A stretch of DNA of 64,000 bases from G963664115 sp965263045 (GTDB taxonomy: Bacteria; Acidobacteriota; Terriglobia; 20CM-2-55-15), in assembly GCA_965263045.1 (NCBI GenBank), contig CBDHGK010000041.1:3472001-3536000 (forward strand), given 5' to 3'. The position numbers and the translations under genes were made by a program. Below are positions 37,665-45,524 of this stretch, one piece after another; position 1 is the first letter of the stretch; each line of letters opens with the position of its first letter. A model generated the notes under the pieces. That model searched no databases. It had not been told where the DNA came from and saw only the letters and a program-made list of their open reading frames with translations.

Positions 37665-38728
37665 TTCGGAGCGGGGCCGAGTGCCCGGTTCCTTTAGAGA
37701 CCCTTCAGGCCACGTCTTCCAACTGAACGGGCGAATCTTTCGGACCGTGAACTCTCCCGCGACCGAGGCATTCGAATTTGTTCGCGGAACCGCATTTTAC
37801 CGGCGGGCTATCGACGAAGAGAGACTCATTGCTGCGGACCTGGCTGATGATGCACCCGCGGATCTCAGCGTTGGATCTGAATACGTTCTGGAGCATCCGT
37901 GTCTGCCATTCGTGTCCTACCCCTACGAATGGTCGTTCCCCGCACTTAAAGCGGCAGCGCTATTTCACCTCGATTTTCAGCTGGATGCCCTGGAAGACGA
38001 CATAGCTCTGTCTGACGCGTCGGCCTTCAATGTCCAGTTCATAGGTGCGCGTCCGATCTTCATCGATACATTGTCCCTCAGAAGGTACAGGGCGGGAGAG
38101 CACTGGGCCGCACATAGACAGTTCTGCGAACAGTTCCTGAATCCCCTCCTGCTTCGGGCCTTTCTGGGCATTCGACACAATGAATGGTACCGGGGCGCGC
38201 AAGAAGGCATTGGTTCAGGAGAGTTGAGACGGATTACGCCGCTACGGCGCAAGCTGTCCCGAAATGTGCTCACTCACGTCGTGCTTCAGGACGTTTTCCA
38301 GCGGAGTGCTGGCCGCAGTAAGAGTCTGATCTCTCAGACGCTCCGCCAGACAGATCTTCCTGCATCAAGTTATCGAAAGATGTTAACCGGTTTGCGCCGG
38401 TGGATTTCTGACCTGCAACCCGCCGACACGGGAGCTACCGTATGGAGAGACTATGCGGACTCTCACTCGTACAAGCCGGACGAGGTGGTTGAAAAGCAAA
38501 GGTTCGTGGCTGAATTTGTCGAACGGACGAGGCCTGAGTGCATATGGGATATCGGTTGTAACACCGGGGACTACTCTGTAGTGGCTCTCGAAAATGGCGC
38601 CAGTTACGCAGTTGGTTTCGATTTTGATCAGGGTGCGCTGGAATTGGCGTTTGCACGTGCGACAGCAGGAGACTTGCGTTTCTTGCCGCTTTTCATTGAC
38701 GCCACCAATCCCTCGCCTTGCCAGGGTT
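37654..38728 (+). pseudogene. SAM-dependent methyltransferase, N-terminal part (split by IS3 element)
   Basis: About 358 residues up to the insertion. An N-terminal region of ~240 residues (VLEHPCLPFVSYPYEWSFPA, LSDASAFNVQFIGARPIFID) precedes motif I, CIWDIGCNTGDYSVVAL, and AVGFDFDQGALELAF. This layout is seen in NoeA-type nodulation/host-specificity methyltransferases and related surface-glycan enzymes. The IS3 element interrupts it after PSPCQG; the TAG inside the IS end stops translation. The missing C-terminal strands are at 39995-40323. Confidence 0.82.
38726..38728. repeat. 3-bp target-site duplication (left), IS3 element
   Basis: GTT, repeated at 39992-39994. Three bases is within the normal range for IS3-family elements. 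Removing the element and one GTT restores CAG GGT TGG AGT CAA (QGWSQ). Confidence 0.8.
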
Positions 38729-38789
38729 AGAAGTGGACCCCAATCGTTGGACAGCGCGGCAGCCAATTTAAGGTGGATTCCACGGTTCA

Positions 38790-39638
38790 TTATGCTGCCG
38801 AAGGTACGATCGTGATCCCGTCGTAGACCTCGCCCGGGGTGAGATCGCCGAGGGCGGAATGGGGCCGGCGGTCGTTGTAATATTCCATCCAGACCCTTAT
38901 ATGAAAATCCGATTCCCTGAAGTCCTTGAAAGCATTCAGGTAGACGCACTCATATTTCAATGAGCGCCAGAGCCGCTCGATGAACACGTTGTCCATCCAC
39001 TGACCTTTGCCGTCCATCGAGATCCGGACGCCGTGATCCTTGAGAACGCTCGTCCAGGCGGTGCTGGTGAACTGGCTGCCTTGATCGGTATTGAAGATCT
39101 CGGGACAACCGTATTTTTCGATGGCTTCCTCCAGCGCTTCGATGCAAAACGCGATGTCTTGCGTGTTCGATAGTCGCCAGGCCAGAACCTTTCGGGAATG
39201 CCAATCCATGATCGCTACCACGTACAGAAAGCCATGGGCCATCGGGATGTAGGTCAGATCGGCGCACCACGCCTGATTCACTCGCGTGATCCGGATGTCG
39301 CCGAGCAGGTACGGGTACACGACATGTCCGGGTGCGTGCCGGGACGTGAAGGGCCTGGGAGCGACCGATCGCAGGCCCATCAGCCGCATCAGACGACGGA
39401 CACGCTTCCGGCCGACATGATGCCCAGCGCGGCGCAGCTCGCGCGTCATCTGACGCGAGCCGTACCAGGGCATCTCCAGATACAGAAGGTCGATGACACG
39501 CATCAGAGCGAGATTCCGCTCACTCTCGCCGCGTGGCCGGTAATACCAGCTCGACCGACTCATTCCCACCAGCTCGCACTGTCGCGCGACACTGAGCTTC
39601 CGGTTCTTGGGTTTGATCATCCCTCGCCTCCGATCCAC
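38790..39638 (-). CDS. IS3-family transposase OrfB
   Basis: 282 residues from GTG 39638, directly after the orfA stop. It has an HTH-like/HTH_21 leader (RQCELVGMSRSSWYYRP) and an rve integrase core with DDE residues: NQAWCADLTYIPMAHGFLYV, IFNTDQGSQFTSTAW, NVFIERLWRSLKYECVYL. MEYYNDRRPHSALGDLTPGE is the usual tail. It is probably made mainly as an OrfAB fusion by -1 frameshifting at 39662-39668. Confidence 0.92.
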   Translation of the reverse strand: MDRRRGMIKPKNRKLSVARQCELVGMSRSSWYYRPRGESERNLALMRVIDLLYLEMPWYGSRQMTRELRRAGHHVGRKRVRRLMRLMGLRSVAPRPFTSRHAPGHVVYPYLLGDIRITRVNQAWCADLTYIPMAHGFLYVVAIMDWHSRKVLAWRLSNTQDIAFCIEALEEAIEKYGCPEIFNTDQGSQFTSTAWTSVLKDHGVRISMDGKGQWMDNVFIERLWRSLKYECVYLNAFKDFRESDFHIRVWMEYYNDRRPHSALGDLTPGEVYDGITIVPSAA

Positions 39639-39640
39639 GC

Positions 39641-39922
39641 TTACCGATCGAAGGCTCCGGCCAAAAAATCCCGCTCCACCACCAGTTCTCCAATCTTGGC
39701 CTGGAGCCGTTTGATCTCGTCCTCGTGGTTTCGGTCCGCTGGGTTCTTACCCCGCTGAAACGTCTCCTTCACCCCGTCGAGCGCCTCCCGCTTCCACTTC
39801 CCGATGATGTTCGGGTGCACTTGGTACCGTGACGCCAGTTCGGCCACGGTGCCGTCTCCACGCATCGCGGCCAGTGCGACCTTCGCCTTGAAGTCCGCTG
39901 AAAAATTCCGTCGTTTCGTCAT
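39641..39922 (-). CDS. IS3-family OrfA (HTH protein)
   Basis: 93 residues. An HTH_8-type DNA-binding domain (FSADFKAKVALAAMRGDGTV then ELASRYQVHPNIIGKWKREA) is followed by a short leucine-zipper-like helix (DEIKRLQAKIGELVVERDFL). It ends FLAGAFDR. Binds the IS ends and regulates transposition. Confidence 0.9.
   Translation of the reverse strand: MTKRRNFSADFKAKVALAAMRGDGTVAELASRYQVHPNIIGKWKREALDGVKETFQRGKNPADRNHEDEIKRLQAKIGELVVERDFLAGAFDR
39662..39668 (-). promoter_or_regulatory. Probable -1 ribosomal frameshift site T TTT TTG in the IS3 element
   Basis: On the minus strand the zero frame reads GAT TTT TTG GCC near the end of orfA, which is an X-XXY-YYZ heptamer. Slipping back one base gives TTT TTT GGC CGG AGC CTT CGA, a frame that stays open through the GTG start and into orfB (RSVSVDRRRGM). 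The result would be the OrfAB transposase normal for this family. No downstream pseudoknot was verified. Confidence 0.6.
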
Positions 39923-39991
39923 TGTCGTAAGGTCCTCTCATCTGTGTGAAATCCACCTTACAACGCTGTCCGAATTTCCGGGTCCACTTCT

Positions 39992-39994
39992 GTT
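39992..39994. repeat. 3-bp target-site duplication (right), IS3 element
   Basis: GTT, partner of 38726-38728; the methyltransferase frame resumes at 39995. Confidence 0.8.
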
Positions 39995-40323
39995 GGAGTC
40001 AAACGGAGCGATCCGGGTTCCAGGAGCGTGCGAACGCGGATGGGATAATCGGACTCGCATTGATCCATCACCTGTCGATCACTCGCAATGTGCCGATTTC
40101 TGAAGCGGTGCATTGGCTGGTCGGATTGGCGCCGTCCGGGGTGATTGAATTCATTCCGAAAGAAGATCCCATGGTTCAGGAATTGCTGCGCCTAAGAGAG
40201 GATGTTTTTCCGGACTACACACGAGAAAACTTCCTTGCCCGTCTTCAGTCGTGCGCCCGCGTTGAGCGGACCGGACCGGAATCGTCCACCGGCCGTCTGC
40301 TCGTTGAATTCGCCAGAAATTAG
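39995..40323 (+). pseudogene. SAM-dependent methyltransferase, C-terminal part
   Basis: The frame is the same as 37654-38728 (the insertion plus duplication is 1266 bases, a multiple of three). It reads TERSGFQERANADGIIGLAL, IHHLSITRNVPISEAVHWLV and GVIEFIPKEDPMVQELL, the final strands and helices of the methyltransferase fold. Without the IS the protein would be 467 residues. Not functional on its own. Confidence 0.82.
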
Positions 40324-40618
40324 CCCATATTTTCATCAGCTTGAAATAGAAAGTGCCGCCTGTTCGGGACAAAGCGATTTGCGAACACGATTCGGTAACG
40401 AAATCGGGGCGACCTTCATGGCCGTGGAGTGTTTCCGGGCGTTGCTGGAAAATATTACCGACGTGCCCAGGGAAAGGTAAAGGCCCTGTTTATTGGTGGA
40501 CAGACAAGGTCTGACGCATGTCCCTGCGCTGTGGTTCTGGCTGCCGTCGTTCGCAATCGGGACGCCCGATCGCTCAGCCTGATTTTGCAATCAAATGCTC
40601 GAAACATCGCGGACGCAA

Positions 40619-41971
40619 TCATGGTTCCCTCCCGTCGACGGTGGATACGCCGAGGAATTCACTTTGCCCAAGGATTCCGGCAACAGCCTCGGCGTATAGC
40701 TGATGTCCCCGCAATGACGGGTGCATGTCATCGGATGCAATTGGCACGCTCTCCAGGTCTTCGACGGGTAGAGACAGGTTGGCCAGCGTTCTTTCGATTG
40801 GACGGCCCGTGAGCCGACCGAGACTCTCGACGAGTCCGCGTTCACTTTCGTCCGCGTCAGCGTATTCATCCTGCCGTGACAATTCGGAGTAAGTTGCCAG
40901 ATGCACGATGACGTATGGGATGCCCATCCGCCCCAGCGCTTCGACGTTGGCCCGGAGGCGGTCATCTTCGGCGAAATCCCGCCAGTCATGTCTCGGCAAT
41001 TGCGAAGGCCGGGCCGATCGATATGTGGAGAAATACGGATCTCCGTGGACAATTCGGTCGACCACGAATGACTGTGTGAGGCTGAAGGGATCGGCCAGCA
41101 GCGTCGAACGTCGCCGTCCCAGTCTCAACGTTTCCTCCAGATCAGACACGATCGGATCGTTTACGGCACCGGATTCCAGCAGGTCCCGGCACCACTCAAC
41201 CGTCGCCCGCGACTCCACAAGGTAATCGTCGGTAGCGGTATCCCAGTCGGGAGTGGCGTCGGGCACCATCGATGTCATGACGCGCTCACGGCCATCCAGG
41301 AAAGTGGTCGTTCTCCAGAAGCGGTCTCGCGTGAGGTCGTCGGTAATAAACGCGAACACTGCCAGATCGGGTTTGAGCTCCTGGATCTTCGCAACGGCAA
41401 GGTCGAACATCTGGAGCACACCATAGGCATCCCGGCCGAAATTAACGACATGAACCGAAGCGGCGAGGTTGGCCACAAGGCGGTCCTGAAGATAGTTCGG
41501 CCACGTCATGTAGTCGCCGTTAGGGTCCAGACGCGCCCGCTGAGTGAAAGAGTCGCCGAATACCAGAATCTTCAGGTCGGCATCCTCGTAAGAACCCTTG
41601 ATCCGGCCACTGTTGCCTCGTTCATTGATTTCCCATTCCTCCATTCGGTCCCAGCACTCGACTATGCGTCCATCGTAGGCAGCACCTCCGGAGTAGCTGC
41701 CAGGTACGTATTCGAATCCGAATTCCTCGCTGAATTGGTGTGGGCTGGACTGGAAGTACCAGAGGTTTCGATCTCCCACGAATTGGTGGGATTGAGTCAC
41801 ATACAAATAGGCACGATAGCCGCTCTCTGCTGAGAGACTACCGATCAGGCAGCCTAGCGCGATGGCAAAGGCTCCCAACCTCCCATGTCGCATCTCCGGG
41901 GTGTGGGAGTCTTGAAAAGGCGCTTGCTGGTCGCTTTCGGGCTGCCTGCCAGTCATATTTAATACGGACAC
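40619..41971 (-). CDS. SGNH/GDSL-type hydrolase with N-terminal membrane segment
   Basis: 450 residues. A hydrophobic stretch (LGAFAIALGCLIGSLSAESG) after ~30 residues anchors or exports it. Block I ILVFGDSFTQRARL carries the Ser; VVNFGRDAYGVLQM carries the Gly; AFITDDLTRD sits where the Asn block is expected; and the C-terminal SDDMHPSLRGHQLYAEA supplies Asp and His. So a complete Ser-Asp-His set is present except that the block III Asn is not clear. Such enzymes act on acyl/acetyl esters of sugars, which fits the acyltransferase genes nearby. Confidence 0.8.
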   Translation of the reverse strand: MSVLNMTGRQPESDQQAPFQDSHTPEMRHGRLGAFAIALGCLIGSLSAESGYRAYLYVTQSHQFVGDRNLWYFQSSPHQFSEEFGFEYVPGSYSGGAAYDGRIVECWDRMEEWEINERGNSGRIKGSYEDADLKILVFGDSFTQRARLDPNGDYMTWPNYLQDRLVANLAASVHVVNFGRDAYGVLQMFDLAVAKIQELKPDLAVFAFITDDLTRDRFWRTTTFLDGRERVMTSMVPDATPDWDTATDDYLVESRATVEWCRDLLESGAVNDPIVSDLEETLRLGRRRSTLLADPFSLTQSFVVDRIVHGDPYFSTYRSARPSQLPRHDWRDFAEDDRLRANVEALGRMGIPYVIVHLATYSELSRQDEYADADESERGLVESLGRLTGRPIERTLANLSLPVEDLESVPIASDDMHPSLRGHQLYAEAVAGILGQSEFLGVSTVDGREP

Positions 41972-42023
41972 TATGAAATTGCGAAGCGTCGGGTCAACCC
42001 CGTTTTTCGGGTGATCGAAGCAG

Positions 42024-42418
42024 TCAAATCAGTGCGGCAATAACCCGAAACATGGAAATTAAGCCTCCAACGACAATCACGACGACGTTTGCGCCGGAAA
42101 GGGTGTCGTTGGGATCAGCAGCCGGCGCCTCGGTCCTGTGGAGCCGAATCACCGACTGTTGAACAGAAACGAGAGGAACAAGGGAAAGGAAGGTGGCCAG
42201 CCAGAGTGGACTCGGCAATCGTGAGCAGATGACGAGGAAAATCCAGATGCAGGCCAACACTCCTGACGGAAGCGCAAGTCGCGTCGATGGGGTCGTGGCC
42301 ATCTGAGTCGCCATCCTGTAGAACATGTGAAAGCAGAATATCGGCGAAAGGACTGCCCGCAGCAGGGGGTGAAGCCGGCCTTGAGTCCTTTCCCGTTCCA
42401 GCAACCAGTTCTTATAAA
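42024..42418 (-). pseudogene. Small multi-pass membrane protein, C-terminal part (split by IS91-type element)
   Basis: The frame begins YKNWLLERERTQGRLHPLLR and continues VLSPIFCFHMFYRMA, then two further membrane segments (LACIWIFLVICSRLPSPLWL; NVVVIVVGGLISMFRVIAAL). The N-terminal half lies at 44922-45033 on the other side of the element; joined, the junction reads FYWF-YKNW, the expected sequence for this family of ~150-170 residue membrane proteins. A TTG at 42404 could start a fragment but lacks a ribosome site. Confidence 0.72.
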
Positions 42419-42755
42419 CATTTAGCGTTCATCGGAAGTGCCGAGCGAGAAAGCGTCGTGGGGACGAGATTTTCGGGCACTTTCGATAACGACGTTTGAA
42501 GGAAGCCGGTGGCGTTTGCGGCGGACGCGGTGGGCTATGGAGAAAGTACGGGAATGCGGGTTGAAATTGTCACGGGACGGGACTCGACAAGGGCGAGTGG
42601 CGGGGTGGCGACGAGGAGTGTGGGTTCCGGAGCAGCAGTTTTAGAGAGTCTGCGGTGCGGGTCGAGGCTCGATTTGGAAGCATTTTTGAGATCAAGACAC
42701 ACGTGGGCGGCGGCGTGCGCGAGCACGTCTGGAAAGTGTGTAACTGGAATCTCTG

Positions 42756-43937
42756 CTACGACGTATCTGCAAAGCATATGGAAGTGAAGCTCCATGCGAT
42801 CTGCGCAGCGGTCAGCCTCTCGATGACCTTCATCGGGGTCTGACAGACGGGACATAACCCGGCCGAGTCGCTCGCAGGGGCTTCCTCGTGAGGATCGGTC
42901 GACGCCATTCCTAACAAACGATGACAAAGTTCCATGGATGCGGAACGTTGTGCGTTCGCCATGAAACCGAAATGTCGGATGCGGACAAAACCTTTCGGCA
43001 GCACGTGGAGGAGGAAGCGGCGGATGAACTCGGCGGCGGAAACCGTCATCGTTCTTGATTTGTTGCCACGCGCGTAATCCCGCCAACGGAACGTGACCTG
43101 GCCGCCGTCGAAGGACAACAATCGATGATTGGAGATGGCAACACGGTGGGTATAGCGTCCGAGATAGCGTAATACCTGTTCGGGCCCACCGAATGCCGGC
43201 TTCGCATAGACGATCCAAGGTTGGCGAAATAACGGTCGCAGGAAAGCCGCGAAGCTCTTCGGTTCGGATAACTGCTGGATCTGTCCCGCGAAGGTCAGGC
43301 ACTCTCTGCGAAACGCCTTCCGCAATCCGTCAACGAACTTTCCCCGGAATATTTTCCCCAGAACCTTTACAGGCAGGAAGAAAGGGTAGCGCGGCCGAAT
43401 CCATCGCGAACGGTCCGGTGCGATTCCACCGGCGGGAACGACGCAGTGGAGGTGAGGATGAAACAGCACGTTTTGTCCCCATGTGTGCAGGATGAGGAAG
43501 AAGCCGATCTCGGCGCCAAGGTGTTTGGGATTTCTCGCGACCTCCCGCAGCGTCTCGGCCACGGTGCGGAACAGCAGGTTATAGAGTTCAACCGGATTCT
43601 GCAGGACAAGCGCATGTAGTTCCTTTGGCAGCGTGAACACGACATGGAAGTATCGTGTCGCGAGAAGTTCACGTTCTCTGGCTGCGATCCAGCGCTGACG
43701 CGCCTGAGTCTGGCATTTCGGACAATGGCGATTACGGCATGAGTTGTAGGAGATGGTCCCCTCGCCCCCACATCGCGGGCAGGCATCGATATGACCGCCA
43801 AGAGCGGCTGTTCGGCAACGCACGATGGCATGCATCACCTTCAGCTGCTGGAAATCGATTCTGTTTCGATGACGGTCGATGAAGTCGTTGCCCCGCGCGC
43901 GCAGGATGTCGGCCACCTCCACGGCGGACCGCGTCAT
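42756..43937 (-). CDS. IS91-family HUH (Y2-type) transposase
   Basis: 393 residues from ATG 43937, which overlaps the recombinase stop as ATGA; the longer open frame upstream is not protein-like. A zinc-ribbon leader (CPRCGGEGTISYNSCRNRHC, PKCQTQARQRW) precedes the nicking domain with HPHLHCVVPAGG (the HUH motif) and YLGRYTHRVAISNHRLL (catalytic Tyr region), then RWRDYARG and FIRRFLLHVLPKGFVRIRHF. A C-terminal CPVC pair ends the protein. It moves the element by rolling-circle transposition from oriIS, expected on the 42419 side. Confidence 0.9.
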   Translation of the reverse strand: MTRSAVEVADILRARGNDFIDRHRNRIDFQQLKVMHAIVRCRTAALGGHIDACPRCGGEGTISYNSCRNRHCPKCQTQARQRWIAARERELLATRYFHVVFTLPKELHALVLQNPVELYNLLFRTVAETLREVARNPKHLGAEIGFFLILHTWGQNVLFHPHLHCVVPAGGIAPDRSRWIRPRYPFFLPVKVLGKIFRGKFVDGLRKAFRRECLTFAGQIQQLSEPKSFAAFLRPLFRQPWIVYAKPAFGGPEQVLRYLGRYTHRVAISNHRLLSFDGGQVTFRWRDYARGNKSRTMTVSAAEFIRRFLLHVLPKGFVRIRHFGFMANAQRSASMELCHRLLGMASTDPHEEAPASDSAGLCPVCQTPMKVIERLTAAQIAWSFTSICFADTS

Positions 43938-44830
43938 TGTTTCTGCTTCCTTTTTCTGGAGCGCTTCACCGTATCGAGCCTGGAAACCGGCAGGGTCTCT
44001 ACGGGATTGGCGACCGTCTGCAAATGACGGCGAGACAAGTGCAGATAGACGCTGGTGGCTCGCAGGTCCGAGTGACCCATCAACATCTGAATGGTGCGCA
44101 GATCGGTGCCATTCTCCAGTAGGTGGGTGGCCCAGCTGTGACGCAGCGTGTGCGGCGATACACGCTTCTTGATTCCGGCACGTTTCGCCGCATTTTGTAC
44201 CGCCAACCACACGCACTTGGACGTGAGGGGTTTGTCGGCACGCCAGTTGTCGACCATGCCGGGAAACAAATAGGTCCCAGGCTTCATCCAGAGCCAGTAC
44301 TCCCGTAGTGTATTCAGCAGCTTTGGCGGCAATGGCACATCGCGATCCCGGTTGCGCTTGCCCTGACGGATGTGGATGATCATGCGCTGGCTATCGATGT
44401 CCTGGACCTTCAACCCGATCAACTCGGCCCGACGCATTCCAGTGGCATACAAGGTCATCAGCATCGTGTAATCGAGCAGGTTGTTTGCGGAGCCGATCAG
44501 TTGGGTGACCTCCTCTTTGCTCAGAACAGTCGGCAGTCGCTTCGGCATCTTGGGATACGGGAGATCCAGCTTCAGGTATGGACGCCGTAGCGTCTTCACA
44601 AAGAAGAATCGCAGCGCGGCAATGTGCAGACCTACAGTCTTGATCGCGAGCTTTCGCTCCTGGATCAAATGCAACTGATACTGCCGCAGGTGTTGCTGGC
44701 TGAGACGATCGGGGCGCGTGCCAAAATAGCGAGCGAAGTCTTCAACGACTCGCAGATAGGTTCGGATTGTTGTTGGAGAGAAATTGCGGCGCTGGAGTTC
44801 TTCCAGCATCCGTTTCCGCAAATCAGTCAT
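43934..44830 (-). CDS. Tyrosine recombinase of the IS91-type element
   Basis: 298 residues from ATG 44830, chosen because AAAGGAGG lies five bases upstream. SAM-like N-terminal domain (RNFSPTTIRTYLRVVEDFAR), then the catalytic domain: TGMRRAELIGLKVQD (Arg I), VSPHTLRHSWATHLLENG (His-x-x-Arg), IQMLMGHSDLRATSVYLHLS with the GH and final Tyr. It resembles XerD-like and integron-type recombinases. Many IS91 relatives carry such a gene upstream of the transposase; its job in transposition, perhaps resolving circles, is not established. Confidence 0.9.
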   Translation of the reverse strand: MTDLRKRMLEELQRRNFSPTTIRTYLRVVEDFARYFGTRPDRLSQQHLRQYQLHLIQERKLAIKTVGLHIAALRFFFVKTLRRPYLKLDLPYPKMPKRLPTVLSKEEVTQLIGSANNLLDYTMLMTLYATGMRRAELIGLKVQDIDSQRMIIHIRQGKRNRDRDVPLPPKLLNTLREYWLWMKPGTYLFPGMVDNWRADKPLTSKCVWLAVQNAAKRAGIKKRVSPHTLRHSWATHLLENGTDLRTIQMLMGHSDLRATSVYLHLSRRHLQTVANPVETLPVSRLDTVKRSRKRKQKQ

Positions 44831-44852
44831 GTGGGCCTCCTTTGAGGCCCAC
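44831..44852 (-). promoter_or_regulatory. Hairpin sequestering the recombinase ribosome site
   Basis: GTGGGCCTC (44831-44839) and GAGGCCCAC (44844-44852) form a perfect 9-bp stem with a 4-base loop directly next to the start codon. On the minus strand the ribosome site AAAGGAGG (44836-44843) lies in the loop and 3' arm, so the folded RNA should hide it. This would limit translation of recombinase and, through the ATGA overlap, of the transposase. Confidence 0.7.
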
Positions 44853-44921
44853 ACTCTACAGTCTGACGATCACCCCTCGGTCAGCCCACGCGCAGCGTCC
44901 GCCGCGCCAGCGGCTTCGTTC

Positions 44922-45033
44922 AAAACCAGTAGAATTGATAGAAGCCGAAAGTTGCCAGCGACATGAAAATCAGTTTCGGTATCGAAACCGCGAAATAGAT
45001 TGGTCGGTCCTTGGACGCTTTTGTCTCCTGCAA
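44922..45033 (-). pseudogene. Small multi-pass membrane protein, N-terminal part
   Basis: From TTG 45033 with GGAGG eight bases upstream. It reads LQETKASKDRPIYFAVSIPK, then LIFMSLATFGFYQFYWF up to the IS91-type border. This is the first membrane helix of the protein continued at 42418. There is no ATG near, so the TTG start is inferred from the ribosome site. The 38-residue zinc-ribbon frame 26 bases upstream may once have been joined to it. Confidence 0.65.
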
Positions 45034-45059
45034 CGGCTCAACCTCCGTTATGCCGGACG

Positions 45060-45176
45060 TTACGGTTTTCTCGGAGCTTCACGAGGGTCTTCGGGGCCCA
45101 GTGATTGACCACAATTGGCACAGAATCTGTGACGTCCAAGTTCCGGAATCTGAACTCCACAGAATCCGCACTTCAT
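45060..45176 (-). CDS. Small zinc-ribbon protein
   Basis: 38 residues (MKCGFCGVQIPELGRHRF followed by CANCGQSLGPEDP...) with two CX2C knuckles that should bind one zinc. This is the usual double-zinc-ribbon start found at the N-terminus of many membrane proteins. It stops 26 bases before the membrane protein gene and in a different frame, so it is either a separate tiny gene or a fused domain cut off by an old frameshift. Confidence 0.5.
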   Translation of the reverse strand: MKCGFCGVQIPELGRHRFCANCGQSLGPEDPREAPRKP

Positions 45177-45524
45177 AGCGTACCTCTGACTTCGGCACCA
45201 GCCAAGGACACTATGGGACGCTATATTGCAACGGTGACCGTTAGAACGCCAGTCCCTCGGTCCTGTCGCGCGTAATCGCAATGTGTCGACGCGATTGAGA
45301 GGCGGCCAATCTGCAGCGGGCCGGTCGGCTGTTGCTACATGTGTGCATTAGAACATTTCGAGATCAGTCGGCATTTACATCTTGTAGCGGGCCTGGCTGG
45401 GACGCATCCGCAGTCAGCGGCCGGAAGCCACCAGGCGTGTTCGGATACAGCGGGGTCGGTAGGTCAGCTGAGAACTCAGAAACCATGGCAATAAGTGACG
45501 GTAAGCTGCTTGATCGTGCCCACA
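45177..45524. other. Intergenic stretch, no feature seen
   Basis: 348 bases between two minus-strand units. I find no protein-like frame on either strand and no clear hairpin. Confidence 0.45.

Larger units (their letters stand above)
38729..39991 (-). mobile_element. IS3-family insertion sequence (1263 bp)
   Basis: Ends are perfect 12-bp inverted repeats AGAAGTGGACCC / GGGTCCACTTCT with a longer imperfect extension (GGACAGCG and TAAGGTGGATT recur inside both ends). The 3-bp duplication fixes the borders. It carries orfA and orfB transcribed leftward and a plausible frameshift site. Confidence 0.9.
42419..44921 (-). mobile_element. IS91-type element with accompanying tyrosine recombinase (about 2.5 kb)
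   Basis: Borders come from the interrupted membrane protein gene: CTTATAAA before and AAAACCAG after. Left plus-strand terminus CATTTAGCGTTCATCGG, right terminus GCGGCTTCGTTC. No long inverted repeats are seen, in line with rolling-circle IS91 elements. A run of three A at each border is either a 3-bp duplication or simple overlap. It encodes an HUH transposase and a tyrosine recombinase in ATGA overlap. Confidence 0.78.

Noticed and set aside
40324..40480. Open frame after the split methyltransferase (ends MAVECFRALLENITDVPRER) as a gene
   Set aside because: It continues a shadow frame of the methyltransferase, lacks a start and ribosome site, and matches no family; at most a fragment.
42756..44216. 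Longer 486-residue version of the IS91 transposase
   Set aside because: The first 93 codons are antisense-like sequence overlapping the recombinase gene; the ATG at 43937 overlaps its stop as ATGA and starts typical family sequence.
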